The position numbers and the translations under genes are program-made. This document shows, one piece after another, positions 24,060-33,103 of a DNA stretch of 64,000 nucleotides (position 1 is its first letter; every line of letters starts with the position of its first letter). Below the pieces are notes generated by a model. That model saw nothing but the letters and a program-made list of their open reading frames with translations. It searched no databases and was not told the origin of the DNA. Origin of the DNA: JAKJEP01 sp964580995 (GTDB lineage: Bacteria > Planctomycetota > Phycisphaerae > Sedimentisphaerales > SM23-30); contig CAZOMV010000010.1 in the NCBI GenBank assembly GCA_964580995.1, forward strand, positions 17,554 to 81,553, given 5' to 3'.

Positions 24060-27000
24060 TTACGGCAGGGCCGTACAATCGGGATTTTGCGGATCATAAC
24101 AGGTCAGCCAGACATTCAAAAATATGGACATATCCTCCAGATTCACCCGGCAATCCTCATTGATATCCCCTGTCAGACCGTAACCGGCATCCAGCACCTG
24201 CCGGCAGTTTTCCCATACGATCAAAGGATGGGCACTGGTATCGTGGCCGGGCAGATCACTGACAGTATCGCGGATGACGGCATGAATACAAATCCGGCGA
24301 TCCAGATATTCCTCATCGGGTAAGCCGGCGGTCCAAAGGAAACTGCCATCCACCGCCGGCAGGCCCTGCGCCCCGGGGATCGGTTCCACCTGCGACCATT
24401 TCTTGTCCAGCCAGTATAAATCCACCGTACAGGGATTCGACTCCACATCCGCATACTGCCACCGAATCTCGAAACCGCTGGAGGTGCGGGACACGCTGGT
24501 TATTTGAATCGTCGGGTGGGCATTAGCCGGCGGGGTGTAACCCTGGCTGGGCAGCCAGGTATTTTTAAGCCAGTTCCAGCGGTTGGTGTAAAAAGACTTG
24601 ATGGAATCCCGCCGGGCTTCCGTCATCACAAAAGGACCCACTCCGCCATTCCATACCGCCCGGAACGTCATCTCGTCATTGCGGTCATCCAGGGTATAAT
24701 CATAATATTCATCCACCAGCGCATGGACCTGCTCGATGGTCATGTAATGATCCAGGACATCCGCCAATATAGTCATAAACCGGTTTTTCAGGACCGGATT
24801 ATTCGCAACCCGCACCTGCCACCGGTTGCAGTAATTAAAAGGATCCGCTTGATAATCAACCCCTTCATAAGGCCCGATGGCAGTACCCCGCCAGTTAAAT
24901 GACCCGGTCAGATCAAAACATTGCAGATGCCATTTCGCCCCCGGTTCGGCCGGCTTGACTACAAAGAAATTCTGCCCCATCAAATCATCATTGAAGACCG
25001 CCACGTGTACCGCCCAGTTGTACAGCCAGGTATCCAGGTCAATCAGAGAATTCATCGTGCTTACGATCTGGGCCTCCGGCGTATTGGTCATCTGATTACA
25101 TAAATCCATCAGGGAATCAAACGATCCCAGGGCATCCCCCTTCTTCTCATACATCTGGGGATACAAACCGGTATCGGAATAATAGCGTAAATCCGCCACA
25201 TACCCATTGCCGGTCGGCAGGCAACTGGCCTTATAGACCTCCCCGGCCCCATCCATCCCATGCCGCTGGAGCCAGGAGGAATTCGTCGATTCCGTGGCCA
25301 GATACACCCCGTAAAATTCGCCGTTGCGGTACACCCGCACCAGTTCCGTCCCCAGATTAACCTGCCCTACCTCACTGAAGAGGTCGTGCACCAGCTTCTG
25401 CACCACCGGCACATGCATGGACAGATCCAGCCGGCTCATATCCCGCAGATATTCCGTCTTATTGAACGACAGCTTATAACTCTTCTTGGGATGCACCCGC
25501 CAGCCCATCCCTTTCAAATGCACCCCGATATGGTCATAGACGATTCCCTCCGCCACCAGGGTCACCTCCTGATAGTCATGGGTCCAGATATTGCTGGATA
25601 AATAATTCCAGGTCGAATCCGGCGCAATCAGAAAATACTCCTGCAAATTCCTGTCCGGATTGCCGTCATATACAAAATACGCCCGGTTTGGATTCGGTTC
25701 GTAACTGTCCGGATAGGTCCAACTGCCGTGGCTATCCGTAACCGCAACGCGATATCGCACCAGGGTTTTCGTACTCTGCGCCGCCAGGGTCACGCTATAT
25801 CTGCCATCCCCCACCGTAAGATCCCCGTGCGTCCCGTCGTCATACATCGGGATCGTGGCGGATTGACTGGCCGTTTGATAGGGGGCGACAAACACCTCAT
25901 AGACCAGGCTGACTGACGTTATCGGGTAATCACTGCTGACCTCCGCGGTAATCAATACCTCCTCGGTCGAGGCGGGGCGTTTGGGCGAATGCTTTATCTC
26001 TTCCACATTCACAAACGGCGGCAGATAACCGCTGGTCCGCGAATTGACTTTGCCCGGCGTACCCCGATTGAGAAAATATTCATTGCCCACCGCCGGACTC
26101 GATGGCGCAGACGGCGCCGCCACGGTACAGCCGCGCCAATTCTCTGCCCGGCTGTTGTCCAGCGCCGCATTCAGGCACTCCAGCGATACCCCCGTCTGAT
26201 CCGGGCCGATCGGCCAGGGCGGCAGGTCATTGTATCGCACCGTATCCACCACCACCCCGGAACTGTTCACCAGGGTTAACCGCTCTCCTCCATTGGCCAG
26301 CCGGTCACCGCTGCTGGTAAAATTCCCTACGGCATTGCTGATACTATAGCGGGCGGCAATGGCTGCCGCGTCGGAACAAACCACCTTATACGCACCCGCC
26401 GCTATGGTCCCGCTGGTAAAGGTATATAATACCCCGTCCTCATCCAGCAGTTTCCAGCCGGACAGATTGACTGTCTTGGTACTGCGATTGTATAACTCGA
26501 TATATTCCCCTGTCGGATCATCTCCATCCTGCCAATATCTTCCCTGATCCGGAGCACTACCCATAATATACCCGTTCTGGGTTGCCATATAACGTTTTTT
26601 CAGCGGCTGATACATAATCTCCGCAATCGCGACATCCCCGCCCCCGGAAATCGCCGGACTATTGGCTGCCCCCGGCGTGTAGAGCTGGCCGATCCCCCAG
26701 TTGGCCGGATCGTTATTCTCCCCATTGACATCCAGCAGCTCCAGCGACGATCCCGCCCCGTCCGCCTCCGTCGGCCAAGGGGTCTGATCGTTGTAATTCA
26801 CCACCGTCACCACCACTCCCGCCGTATCCCGCAGCACCACCAGATCGCCGCTGTTGCCCAAATCCCGTTCATAGGATCCCATTACCTCACTGGCAACGAG
26901 ATTGTAGTACGCAGCCACATTCGGGTCCCCCGCGATTACCAGATACTCCCCCGCCCCCAGGACAGTCGTCCCGGTAAACGTATAAGCAATTCCCTGTTCC

Positions 27001-27674
27001 AGTGTCCAGCCCATCAGATCGATCGCTGCACCGGAGCGGTTATACAATTCGATATATTCTCCGCCCCAGTTCGTCGGCCCCGGATGATACATGATTTCGC
27101 TGATGATGATATCCCCGTCCCCCTGGAGGGTCGGATCATTCTCCCGGCCGGGGCTGTACGGCTGGCCTACACCCCAATTTGACGGGGCATTATTATCACT
27201 GCTGGCGTCCATCAATTCCAGCGACGGGCCATTCCCATCCGGCTGCGGGGGCCAGGGCCAGTTGTCATCGTAGGTGACTTCATCGATCACGATCTGGCTG
27301 CCATCCAGCAACTGGATCCGCTCGCCATCCCCGCTCAGACCGCCCGTATAGGGGCCATAGGAAATCGCCGGGTCCAGACCATAATACGATATTGCCGCCG
27401 CCTCATCATAAAACACCAGACACCCCCCCGCCGCTATGTTTGTACCCTCCGGCAGGGTGAACATCATTTGCGTCGAATCGTGCAACTGCCAGCCACCCAC
27501 ATCGACAGCCGTACTGCCAGTATTAAATATCTCCACCAACTCCCCGCCGGTATTGGCAGCGGTCGGGTTGTACATAATCTCATTGATGACAATATCCCCC
27601 TTCGCCGCTTCTTCCCATCCAACCAACAGTAAAATAAAAGATAAAAGGATCGAAATTGATATGGTTTTCGACAT
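24060..27674 (-). CDS. CotH-kinase family protein with three lamin-tail domains and dockerin-like tail
   Basis: A 1204-residue secreted protein with a signal peptide (about 1-26). It carries three lamin-tail domains (about 25-165, 185-335 and 345-520), each starting with a variant of IxEIMYxP and containing a GG.LVEIFN/EYIELYNRS motif. A short beta domain follows (about 560-670). The CotH domain (about 690-1010) has HLKGMGWRVHPKKSYKLSF, GVYLATESTN and CFDLTGSFNWRG; CotH proteins are atypical protein kinases first known from Bacillus spore coats. A beta domain precedes the single-hand dockerin-like tail GDINEDCRVNLEDMSIFL. LTD-CotH-dockerin proteins are frequent in Planctomycetes; their substrates are unknown. 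GGAG lies 8 bases before the ATG. Confidence 0.92.
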   Translation of the reverse strand: MSKTISISILLSFILLLVGWEEAAKGDIVINEIMYNPTAANTGGELVEIFNTGSTAVDVGGWQLHDSTQMMFTLPEGTNIAAGGCLVFYDEAAAISYYGLDPAISYGPYTGGLSGDGERIQLLDGSQIVIDEVTYDDNWPWPPQPDGNGPSLELMDASSDNNAPSNWGVGQPYSPGRENDPTLQGDGDIIISEIMYHPGPTNWGGEYIELYNRSGAAIDLMGWTLEQGIAYTFTGTTVLGAGEYLVIAGDPNVAAYYNLVASEVMGSYERDLGNSGDLVVLRDTAGVVVTVVNYNDQTPWPTEADGAGSSLELLDVNGENNDPANWGIGQLYTPGAANSPAISGGGDVAIAEIMYQPLKKRYMATQNGYIMGSAPDQGRYWQDGDDPTGEYIELYNRSTKTVNLSGWKLLDEDGVLYTFTSGTIAAGAYKVVCSDAAAIAARYSISNAVGNFTSSGDRLANGGERLTLVNSSGVVVDTVRYNDLPPWPIGPDQTGVSLECLNAALDNSRAENWRGCTVAAPSAPSSPAVGNEYFLNRGTPGKVNSRTSGYLPPFVNVEEIKHSPKRPASTEEVLITAEVSSDYPITSVSLVYEVFVAPYQTASQSATIPMYDDGTHGDLTVGDGRYSVTLAAQSTKTLVRYRVAVTDSHGSWTYPDSYEPNPNRAYFVYDGNPDRNLQEYFLIAPDSTWNYLSSNIWTHDYQEVTLVAEGIVYDHIGVHLKGMGWRVHPKKSYKLSFNKTEYLRDMSRLDLSMHVPVVQKLVHDLFSEVGQVNLGTELVRVYRNGEFYGVYLATESTNSSWLQRHGMDGAGEVYKASCLPTGNGYVADLRYYSDTGLYPQMYEKKGDALGSFDSLMDLCNQMTNTPEAQIVSTMNSLIDLDTWLYNWAVHVAVFNDDLMGQNFFVVKPAEPGAKWHLQCFDLTGSFNWRGTAIGPYEGVDYQADPFNYCNRWQVRVANNPVLKNRFMTILADVLDHYMTIEQVHALVDEYYDYTLDDRNDEMTFRAVWNGGVGPFVMTEARRDSIKSFYTNRWNWLKNTWLPSQGYTPPANAHPTIQITSVSRTSSGFEIRWQYADVESNPCTVDLYWLDKKWSQVEPIPGAQGLPAVDGSFLWTAGLPDEEYLDRRICIHAVIRDTVSDLPGHDTSAHPLIVWENCRQVLDAGYGLTGDINEDCRVNLEDMSIFLNVWLTCYDPQNPDCTALP

Positions 27675-27924
27675 GCTGAATTCTCCAGTCCTTAATTATG
27701 TTACCGGGAAACCAGGAAATAGATTCCTGGGATTTTTACATAAATCACTGTATTTTAGAGGTTTTCACGCTATTCTAATTTTATTATAGTCGATTTTAAA
27801 ACGAAATTCAAGCCTTTTTCCAGTTGTCTCTCCATATGTCATATCTATCGGTTTATTTAATCCTTGCTTTGATGGTGAATGCGGATTTTTCCTGAATATT
27901 TCTCTTTTGCAGGTCTTTTTTACC

Positions 27925-27933
27925 TGATATAAA
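27925..27933 (+). promoter_or_regulatory. Extended -10 promoter of the LOG-family gene (leaderless)
   Basis: TG at 27925-27926 and TATAAA at 27928-27933 form an extended -10 box. Only ten bases separate it from ATG 27944, so the transcript would begin at or within a few bases of the start codon. No Shine-Dalgarno fits in between. Confidence 0.5.
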
Positions 27934-27943
27934 ATAAAGACTT

Positions 27944-28480
27944 ATGTCTGATAAAATCCAAAAAACGATCGTGCTATTCGGTTCTTCTCATCTTAGAGGT
28001 GACAGCTCGGATTACCGGATGGCATATGAAATCGGCCTGGTTTTGGGGCAGAATGGTTATACCCTCGCCAATGGCGGGTATGGCGGGACGATGGAGGCGG
28101 CGGCAAAAGGGGCGAAAAGCGTGGACGGCAGGACAATGGGGGTAACGTGTGACGCGTTCGGGAGGAAAGGTCCTAACCAGTGGATAGATAAGGAAATACG
28201 GACGTCCAATTTGGTGGAGCGGCTGGAAAAATTGATCGGGCTGGGCGATGCGTATGTCATTTTACCGGGCGGGACGGGGACCTTGCTGGAGATCGCGATG
28301 GTCTGGGAGCTTATCAATAAACACTTTCTGCCGCGGCGGCCGATGATATTCGTATCGGACTTCTGGAAAAACCTGGTTAAAACCATTGAATTGTGTGATG
28401 GAAACGCCAAATCGGCAGTGGAATTTGCTGAAAATCCCGGTGAAATCGTTAAAATTTTAAAAGCTTCTTTTCTAACCTGA
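27944..28480 (+). CDS. LOG-family (lysine decarboxylase-like) protein
   Basis: A 178-residue Rossmann-type protein of usual family length. It has GSSHLRGDSS near the N-terminus, ANGGYGGTMEAAAKGAK, and the signature PGGTGTLLEI at about 108-117. Members of the LOG/YvdD group cleave nucleoside 5'-monophosphates of cytokinin type or related nucleotides; many bacterial members are uncharacterised. The older name lysine decarboxylase is misleading. It is the first of two co-directional genes, each with its own -10 box immediately before the start codon. The surrounding plus strand is G-rich, unlike neighbouring regions. Confidence 0.88.
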   Translation: MSDKIQKTIVLFGSSHLRGDSSDYRMAYEIGLVLGQNGYTLANGGYGGTMEAAAKGAKSVDGRTMGVTCDAFGRKGPNQWIDKEIRTSNLVERLEKLIGLGDAYVILPGGTGTLLEIAMVWELINKHFLPRRPMIFVSDFWKNLVKTIELCDGNAKSAVEFAENPGEIVKILKASFLT

Positions 28481-28486
28481 TATGGA

Positions 28487-28492
28487 TATAAT
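28487..28492 (+). promoter_or_regulatory. -10 box directly before ATG 28500 (leaderless)
   Basis: TATAAT in the 19-bp gap after the LOG gene. With normal spacing transcription would begin at 28499-28500, exactly at the ATG. No Shine-Dalgarno and only a poor -35 (region around 28464-28469). Confidence 0.5.
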
Positions 28493-28499
28493 TTTTGTT

Positions 28500-29636
28500 A
28501 TGAGAACCAAAATTATGAAAAAACAGATTGTTTTTTTTCTCGGCTGGGTGGTTTTAGGGGCGATTCCTCCGGCTGTTTTTGGGCAGATGCCGCCGGAATC
28601 GGATGAGGCAGTGAAGACTAAAGAACCGGCTGCTGAACAGGGTGTAAAAGAAAATGGCGAACAGCCGGGCAAACAGGAGGAAAAGAAACTGATATTACCG
28701 GAAGGGTATCAGATTGCCGATCTGTCGGCCAAGCTGGTGAATTCTCCGCAGGATAATCGCTGGTTTTTAGTTTTTGACAGATCGCTGGGGCAGGAAGCAC
28801 AGAAACTGGCACAAAAAGAGGATAAAAAGAGCAAATCCCTTTCCGCCAACACCGCCCTGGATACTCAGCCCCCAGTGAACAGGGATGAAATGGAAAAATT
28901 TGTCCAGCCGATAGAGGTTTTGCCGGGGCAAAAGCTGGCAGAGATGAAGGAAGTGTGCCATGATAGTACCGATATGACGATTACATTCCGGATTTGGGGA
29001 GAAATCACCACGTACCAGAAACGGAATTTTATACTGCCCAACAATATCTATCAAAAATCCATGTTTGGCGACGGGGGCAAAAATGAAAAATCGAAAGAGA
29101 AAATAAGCGTACTGGAGGCGAGGCTGCTGCCTGAGCAGGATACGAAAAACTTCAAAGAGTCAGAGACGGAGGCTGAGGTTGAGGCTGAGGAAAGCAAAGG
29201 GGAAGTGTCCATTCCAGCCAATTTGCGTGAATCGCTGCAGGCGATACCCCGAACCCATCCGCTGAATATCTCCGCAGAGGAAGAGCCGGCCAAACCGACG
29301 GAAACCTCGAAGCAGGAAGGGTTTGCAATCGGGGGATACAGCCCGGCGATCTGGCGGGATGGGTACATGGTGGTGGACCGGTTGGGCAGAATCGTATTGG
29401 ATATGGAGCAGCGGTGCTGGGTGTTTACGTTTGAAACCGATGGGGACAGCATGGCGGAGCCGCCGGTGATTATTCATCCGTCACGTCTGCTGGAGGTGAT
29501 GGAGAATGTGGTGGAGCGTTCGGGCCGGTCGAGTTTGTTCCAGGTGACCGGACAAGTCACAAAGTATCAGGGTAAAAATTACCTGCTGTTACGCAAAGTT
29601 CTTTTGGTGCATGACATGGGGAATCTGGGCAAATAA
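28500..29636 (+). CDS. Secreted protein of unknown function
   Basis: 378 residues from ATG 28500, chosen because a TATAAT box ends 7 bases before it; ATG 28482 upstream and ATG 28515 (MKKQIVFF) are alternatives. A signal peptide is clear (MKKQIVFFLGWVVLGAIPPA). The mature part starts with an acidic, low-complexity stretch, then two beta-rich segments around a Glu/Lys-rich central linker (about 185-250). The last 80 residues (VIHPSRLLEVMENVVER, then FQVTGQVTKYQGKNYLLL) resemble a conserved ending that I recall only from planctomycete hypothetical proteins. No enzymatic motif is seen. No downstream gene follows for more than 1 kb. Confidence 0.75.
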   Translation: MRTKIMKKQIVFFLGWVVLGAIPPAVFGQMPPESDEAVKTKEPAAEQGVKENGEQPGKQEEKKLILPEGYQIADLSAKLVNSPQDNRWFLVFDRSLGQEAQKLAQKEDKKSKSLSANTALDTQPPVNRDEMEKFVQPIEVLPGQKLAEMKEVCHDSTDMTITFRIWGEITTYQKRNFILPNNIYQKSMFGDGGKNEKSKEKISVLEARLLPEQDTKNFKESETEAEVEAEESKGEVSIPANLRESLQAIPRTHPLNISAEEEPAKPTETSKQEGFAIGGYSPAIWRDGYMVVDRLGRIVLDMEQRCWVFTFETDGDSMAEPPVIIHPSRLLEVMENVVERSGRSSLFQVTGQVTKYQGKNYLLLRKVLLVHDMGNLGK

Positions 29637-29696
29637 ACGTCCATTTGGTTTTTAGGTCGGGTTTTGGTAATTATGAATCCTCAAATAGTGCAGAAG

Positions 29697-29727
29697 AAGG
29701 ACATCTATAAGTCCTTATTTTGGTTTT
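29697..29727 (+). terminator. Possible weak intrinsic terminator
   Basis: AAGGAC (29697-29702) pairs with GTCCTT (29711-29716) across an 8-base loop and is followed by a T-rich tract (ATTTTGGTTTTTT). It is about 60 bp after the secreted-protein gene. The stem is short, so this is tentative. Confidence 0.3.
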
Positions 29728-30000
29728 TTGGAAATTGCTGTAAGTGCTTATTTTACGTGGGAAGTGATAGTCCGATAATAAAGTAGGGATTATAACGATT
29801 GTAACGGTTGGGTAAGAATTTTGGTAAGATGGGTATGAATTTTAGTAATTTGTAACGGTCAGGTTGAGTTGGTAAATGTTGAAGAAAGTATAGTAAAAGA
29901 TGAAGAAAGTGATATAAAAATGTGTTAAAGTGCTATAAAAGTAGGGCAAAACATAGTAAAAAGTTGATGGTTTGGGCACGTGGCAATAGTAAATAATAAC

Positions 30001-30027
30001 GAATTATGAATTACGAGTTACAAATTG
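30001..30027 (+). repeat. ATTATGAATTACGAGTTAC repeat, copy 1
   Basis: One of three related AT-rich words in non-coding DNA; the others are at 30379-30406 (same strand) and 63551-63576 (opposite strand). The copies differ at a few positions. They are probably remnants of a dispersed simple-sequence family. Confidence 0.6.
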
Positions 30028-30188
30028 TAGGAGGGAGAGATTACCCAGATTAACAATAGTAAGATAGTCGGACATATCTGAAAAACGGACAAATCAGACA
30101 GGTTGGACAGGATAAGACTGGCTCACCGCCTCATGGAGTTGGAGGGTTGGACGATTGGTAGGAAGAATTTTTCCAGCTCGGAGAGCAT

Positions 30189-30212
30189 GGAACACCGGTT
30201 TCCCCCCGTGAA
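30189..30212 (+). repeat. 24-bp direct repeat, left copy
   Basis: A 24-bp word beginning GGAACACCGG and ending CCCCGTGAA is repeated exactly at 32979-33002, directly after the M50 gene. The two copies bracket about 2.8 kb that includes that gene. Confidence 0.85.
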
Positions 30213-30378
30213 AAAAATGAGATGCCAGAGTTGTCTGGAAACGAAGAGCGATTTTCAAGCTGGGGAAATATGATTTCCAACCCGACCAGATGAAGAAAGA
30301 AAGGCGGTGCGGCTGGGGCGTAGCTGAACAATCTGTAAAGATGTCGTTTATTGTCGGGGGTGGGGGGAAAGAAATTGT

Positions 30379-30406
30379 GAGTTATGAATTATGAGTTGCG
30401 AATTGG
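30379..30406 (+). repeat. ATTATGAATTACGAGTTAC repeat, copy 2
   Basis: Second copy of the AT-rich word (GAGTTATGAATTATGAG, then TTGCGAATTG), 350 bp from copy 1 and in the same orientation. Confidence 0.55.
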
Positions 30407-30688
30407 GAAAAGAACTGAATCACAAGATATGAAGCTCACGAAGGGAAAACGTTACGTAGCAGACTGATAATGGATTAGGAGGAAATAAAATGGTTGTCAG
30501 GCAGGTGGAATATTGGTAGAATACTTTATACTGTTCGGTGTAAAGGTTCATTTTTTAGGAAATTCATAGGTTGGAATTGTATATGGGAAAAACCAGATAA
30601 GCGGTATAATCTGACAGGAACGGGTATAGGTCTCAGGAGCTATCGTGACGCAAGAGGAAAAATTCTATTTTGAAACGGGGAACAAACC

Positions 30689-32974
30689 ATGATCGATTTT
30701 ATTTTATCGGTGACGGAACTGAAAAACGTATCGGCCTGGGGATGGGCGGCAGCGGTATTGCTGGGGTTACTATTTTTACTCGGCTCCTCCAGCAGAGGTA
30801 AGCAGAAAAAAGCCGCTCAAAAAATATTGAGTAATTTTAAGAAAACGTATGAACGGCCACATACATTTCGAGAGGTATTATCGACAAGGGAATATTCGTA
30901 TCTGGACCTGGAGTATTACCGGCAGACGGAAGAGCAGTTAAAAATGGCGGGATTTATTACGCTGGGGGATTGGGAGGATACCACGCTCAGCCTGATCTAT
31001 CCCAATCTTCGAACATTTATACGGAGTATGACCAATCCGGAAGGAACCATCGCGACAGCGATTTATCATGTTAATCCGATGGGCGGGATGAAAATCAAGC
31101 AAAAGATGGGTTTGATTAATGCCAGTCAAAAAGTCGTGGACTTTTCCACAACATTTTCCGATGGAACGACATTTCTTACTTCCAATGCCAGAAAAACAGC
31201 CGGGGCGTTTGATTTTGGCCCGAAAAGATATTATCGGTTTTTCCCCCTGATCACCGATGCAGGCGAATTATTAAGGATACATCAGCAAAGGGTCCAGGCG
31301 TTTCAGATTCAAAATCCCCAGGCCCGGCCGGAGGCTAGTCGGAATCTGAGGGAACTCTTTTCGAATATGCAGGACGAACAGGCCCGAAAGGCGGAGTGGC
31401 GCAATCATTACGGATGGGGGCTGCGGCGGGACGAACTGGAGAAAGCTCTGGGGCACCCTTTGTCGCAGAATGAGGAAAAAGTATTTGCCCAGATGCAGAA
31501 GATCGCCCCCTCACCGCCCCCGGCAGATTATGTCAATGATTTCGCGGATGATGCCGGATTTGAAAGTACGGAGGTTTCTGAGGAAAATCCACCTGATGAT
31601 AGTCCGGCGGCGAAGTGGTATCCGGCGGTTCGAGAGGCGATGGTGCGGAAACTGAATCCCAAGCGGAGCTGGACGAGCAATCTTCTGATGCTGGCGGTGA
31701 CGCTGCTGGTATTTTTTAATGTCGGGTGGATTCAATGGGGATTCAAGGAGGTGCTGATCCTGATCGGGGTGCTGTTTGTGCACGAGCTGGGGCATTATGC
31801 CGGGATGCGACTGTTCGGATACCGGGACGTAAGGATGTTCTTTATTCCCCTGTTCGGGGCGGCGGTGTCAGGACACGACTATGCCGTGTCCGACGCGAAG
31901 AAGGCAATCGTGACCCTGATGGGGCCGCTGCCGGGGATCCTTATCAGCATCGGGTGCTGGATTGCCTACGGCCGAACGTCACAGACGATCTACCGGGAAC
32001 TGGGGATCATGTTTCTGGGGATCAATGCTTTTAACCTGCTGCCGTTCGTACCGCTGGATGGCGGGCGTTTTCTCGAAGAATTGCTGTTTTCACGGAACCG
32101 GTATATCGATCTGGTGACGCGAACGGCGATGGCGGTGCTTCTTTTGGGAATCGGGATAGGGCTGAAAAGCTGGATACTGGGAATTCTGGGCTTTCTGGGG
32201 CTGATGACTCTGCGGATGCATTTTCGAATTGCGTCGATTGCGGCGGAATGCAAGAGGGATATGCGGTCCCTGCCGGAGGCGGACGGGCTGGGGATGGAAC
32301 CATCACTGCCGCCGGAAGATGTTCCGGAGAAGCACGCCCGGGCGATTCTCGGCCGGCTGCTGGTGAAATTCGCGAATAAACTCAATGCTTCGACCCTGGC
32401 TGACGCGGTACTGGGGGTTTGGAAGCATGTAAACCGCCGGCCGGCGGGTGTCTTCGCCACGGTGGGGCTTATCCTGTTGTTTTTGGGCGGTTATTTCTTG
32501 ACATTTATTTCGGTTGGCGCGGGTGTGGTCGCTCATCGCAAGGACTTCCAGGAAGCCCAAAGCACGATTGTGGAATTTCAGGATGAACAGGGGCAGAATC
32601 GCTATAAGGAGCAGGTAACCTGGCCGTGGGGGGGTATGCAGGAGACAGAACTTTCCAATGATAAGCAACTTTATCACGGCCGGACCATTTTTTATCGTGA
32701 TCGTAACAGGATTTCTATGGAAGGCCAGTGGGACATGGGGCGCAAGGATGGCGAATGGCGGTATTATGATGGAGACAATCAAGTCTTCTCTATCGATCAG
32801 TATGACCACGGCCGACTGGTTTATACGAAAATCAATGATGGCGATCAATGGACCCAGACCAATTTAGAAGATTTGCCTGAAGTTGAGCAGGCGGAATATC
32901 TGGAAGAGGCCAACGGCCCACCACAGGGGCCGGAAAAAAGCAACAGGGAGGATTTTTCATCCATTCAGAATTAA
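30689..32974 (+). CDS. Membrane M50 (site-2 protease-like) metallopeptidase with C-terminal MORN-like region
   Basis: A 761-residue membrane protein. An N-terminal helix (about 14-32) anchors a long charged region (35-320). The core (about 330-515) is an M50 intramembrane-type metalloprotease: zinc motif HELGH at 365-369 and the second motif NLLPFVPLDGGR with Asp457, in the order expected for site-2 proteases. Another hydrophobic helix lies at about 590-612. The last about 110 residues include short repeated units (HGRTIFYRDRNRISMEGQWD, GRKDGEWRYYDGDN) typical of MORN-like toxin-antitoxin-type repeats. Site-2 proteases cleave membrane-bound anti-sigma factors or other small membrane proteins; no sigma/anti-sigma pair is nearby. 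It is bracketed by an exact 24-bp repeat. Confidence 0.88.
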   Translation: MIDFILSVTELKNVSAWGWAAAVLLGLLFLLGSSSRGKQKKAAQKILSNFKKTYERPHTFREVLSTREYSYLDLEYYRQTEEQLKMAGFITLGDWEDTTLSLIYPNLRTFIRSMTNPEGTIATAIYHVNPMGGMKIKQKMGLINASQKVVDFSTTFSDGTTFLTSNARKTAGAFDFGPKRYYRFFPLITDAGELLRIHQQRVQAFQIQNPQARPEASRNLRELFSNMQDEQARKAEWRNHYGWGLRRDELEKALGHPLSQNEEKVFAQMQKIAPSPPPADYVNDFADDAGFESTEVSEENPPDDSPAAKWYPAVREAMVRKLNPKRSWTSNLLMLAVTLLVFFNVGWIQWGFKEVLILIGVLFVHELGHYAGMRLFGYRDVRMFFIPLFGAAVSGHDYAVSDAKKAIVTLMGPLPGILISIGCWIAYGRTSQTIYRELGIMFLGINAFNLLPFVPLDGGRFLEELLFSRNRYIDLVTRTAMAVLLLGIGIGLKSWILGILGFLGLMTLRMHFRIASIAAECKRDMRSLPEADGLGMEPSLPPEDVPEKHARAILGRLLVKFANKLNASTLADAVLGVWKHVNRRPAGVFATVGLILLFLGGYFLTFISVGAGVVAHRKDFQEAQSTIVEFQDEQGQNRYKEQVTWPWGGMQETELSNDKQLYHGRTIFYRDRNRISMEGQWDMGRKDGEWRYYDGDNQVFSIDQYDHGRLVYTKINDGDQWTQTNLEDLPEVEQAEYLEEANGPPQGPEKSNREDFSSIQN

Positions 32975-32978
32975 ATAC

Positions 32979-33054
32979 GGAACACCGGTTTCCCCCCGTG
33001 AAGAGGATTCGGCTGGCGGCTTTCCTGCGATACATTCCCGCCGTGAAGAGGCGG
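32979..33054 (+). repeat. 24-bp direct repeat, right copy, plus related unit
   Basis: Positions 32979-33002 match 30189-30212 exactly. A related shorter word follows: CCCCGTGAAGAGG at the end of the 24-mer resembles CGCCGTGAAGAGGCGG at 33039-33054, so the family seems to occur as tandem, slightly different units. Confidence 0.8.
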
Positions 33055-33103
33055 CTATTTGATTCCTTTTCACCCATTTTTTGGGAGTTGATCCCAAAAG
33101 ATT

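Larger units (their letters stand above)
29637..30688. other. Repeat-rich non-coding spacer, C-poor on the plus strand
   Basis: About 1.05 kb without a credible gene. The first 400 bp are A/G/T-rich with few C and contain quasi-repeated ATAGTAAAA / TATAAAA / GAAGAAAGT words. Two copies of an ATTATGAATTAYGAGTTRC motif (30001-30027, 30379-30406), a run of GGACA words (30070-30111) and one copy of a 24-bp repeat (30189-30212) follow. A weak stem-loop near 29697 may end the upstream transcript. Upstream of the M50 gene the last 80 bp contain no clear promoter. Confidence 0.65.

Noticed and set aside
30131..30331. A 66-codon minus-strand frame in the repeat-rich spacer
   Set aside because: It includes one of the 24-bp repeats and has no start signal or family resemblance; probably chance.
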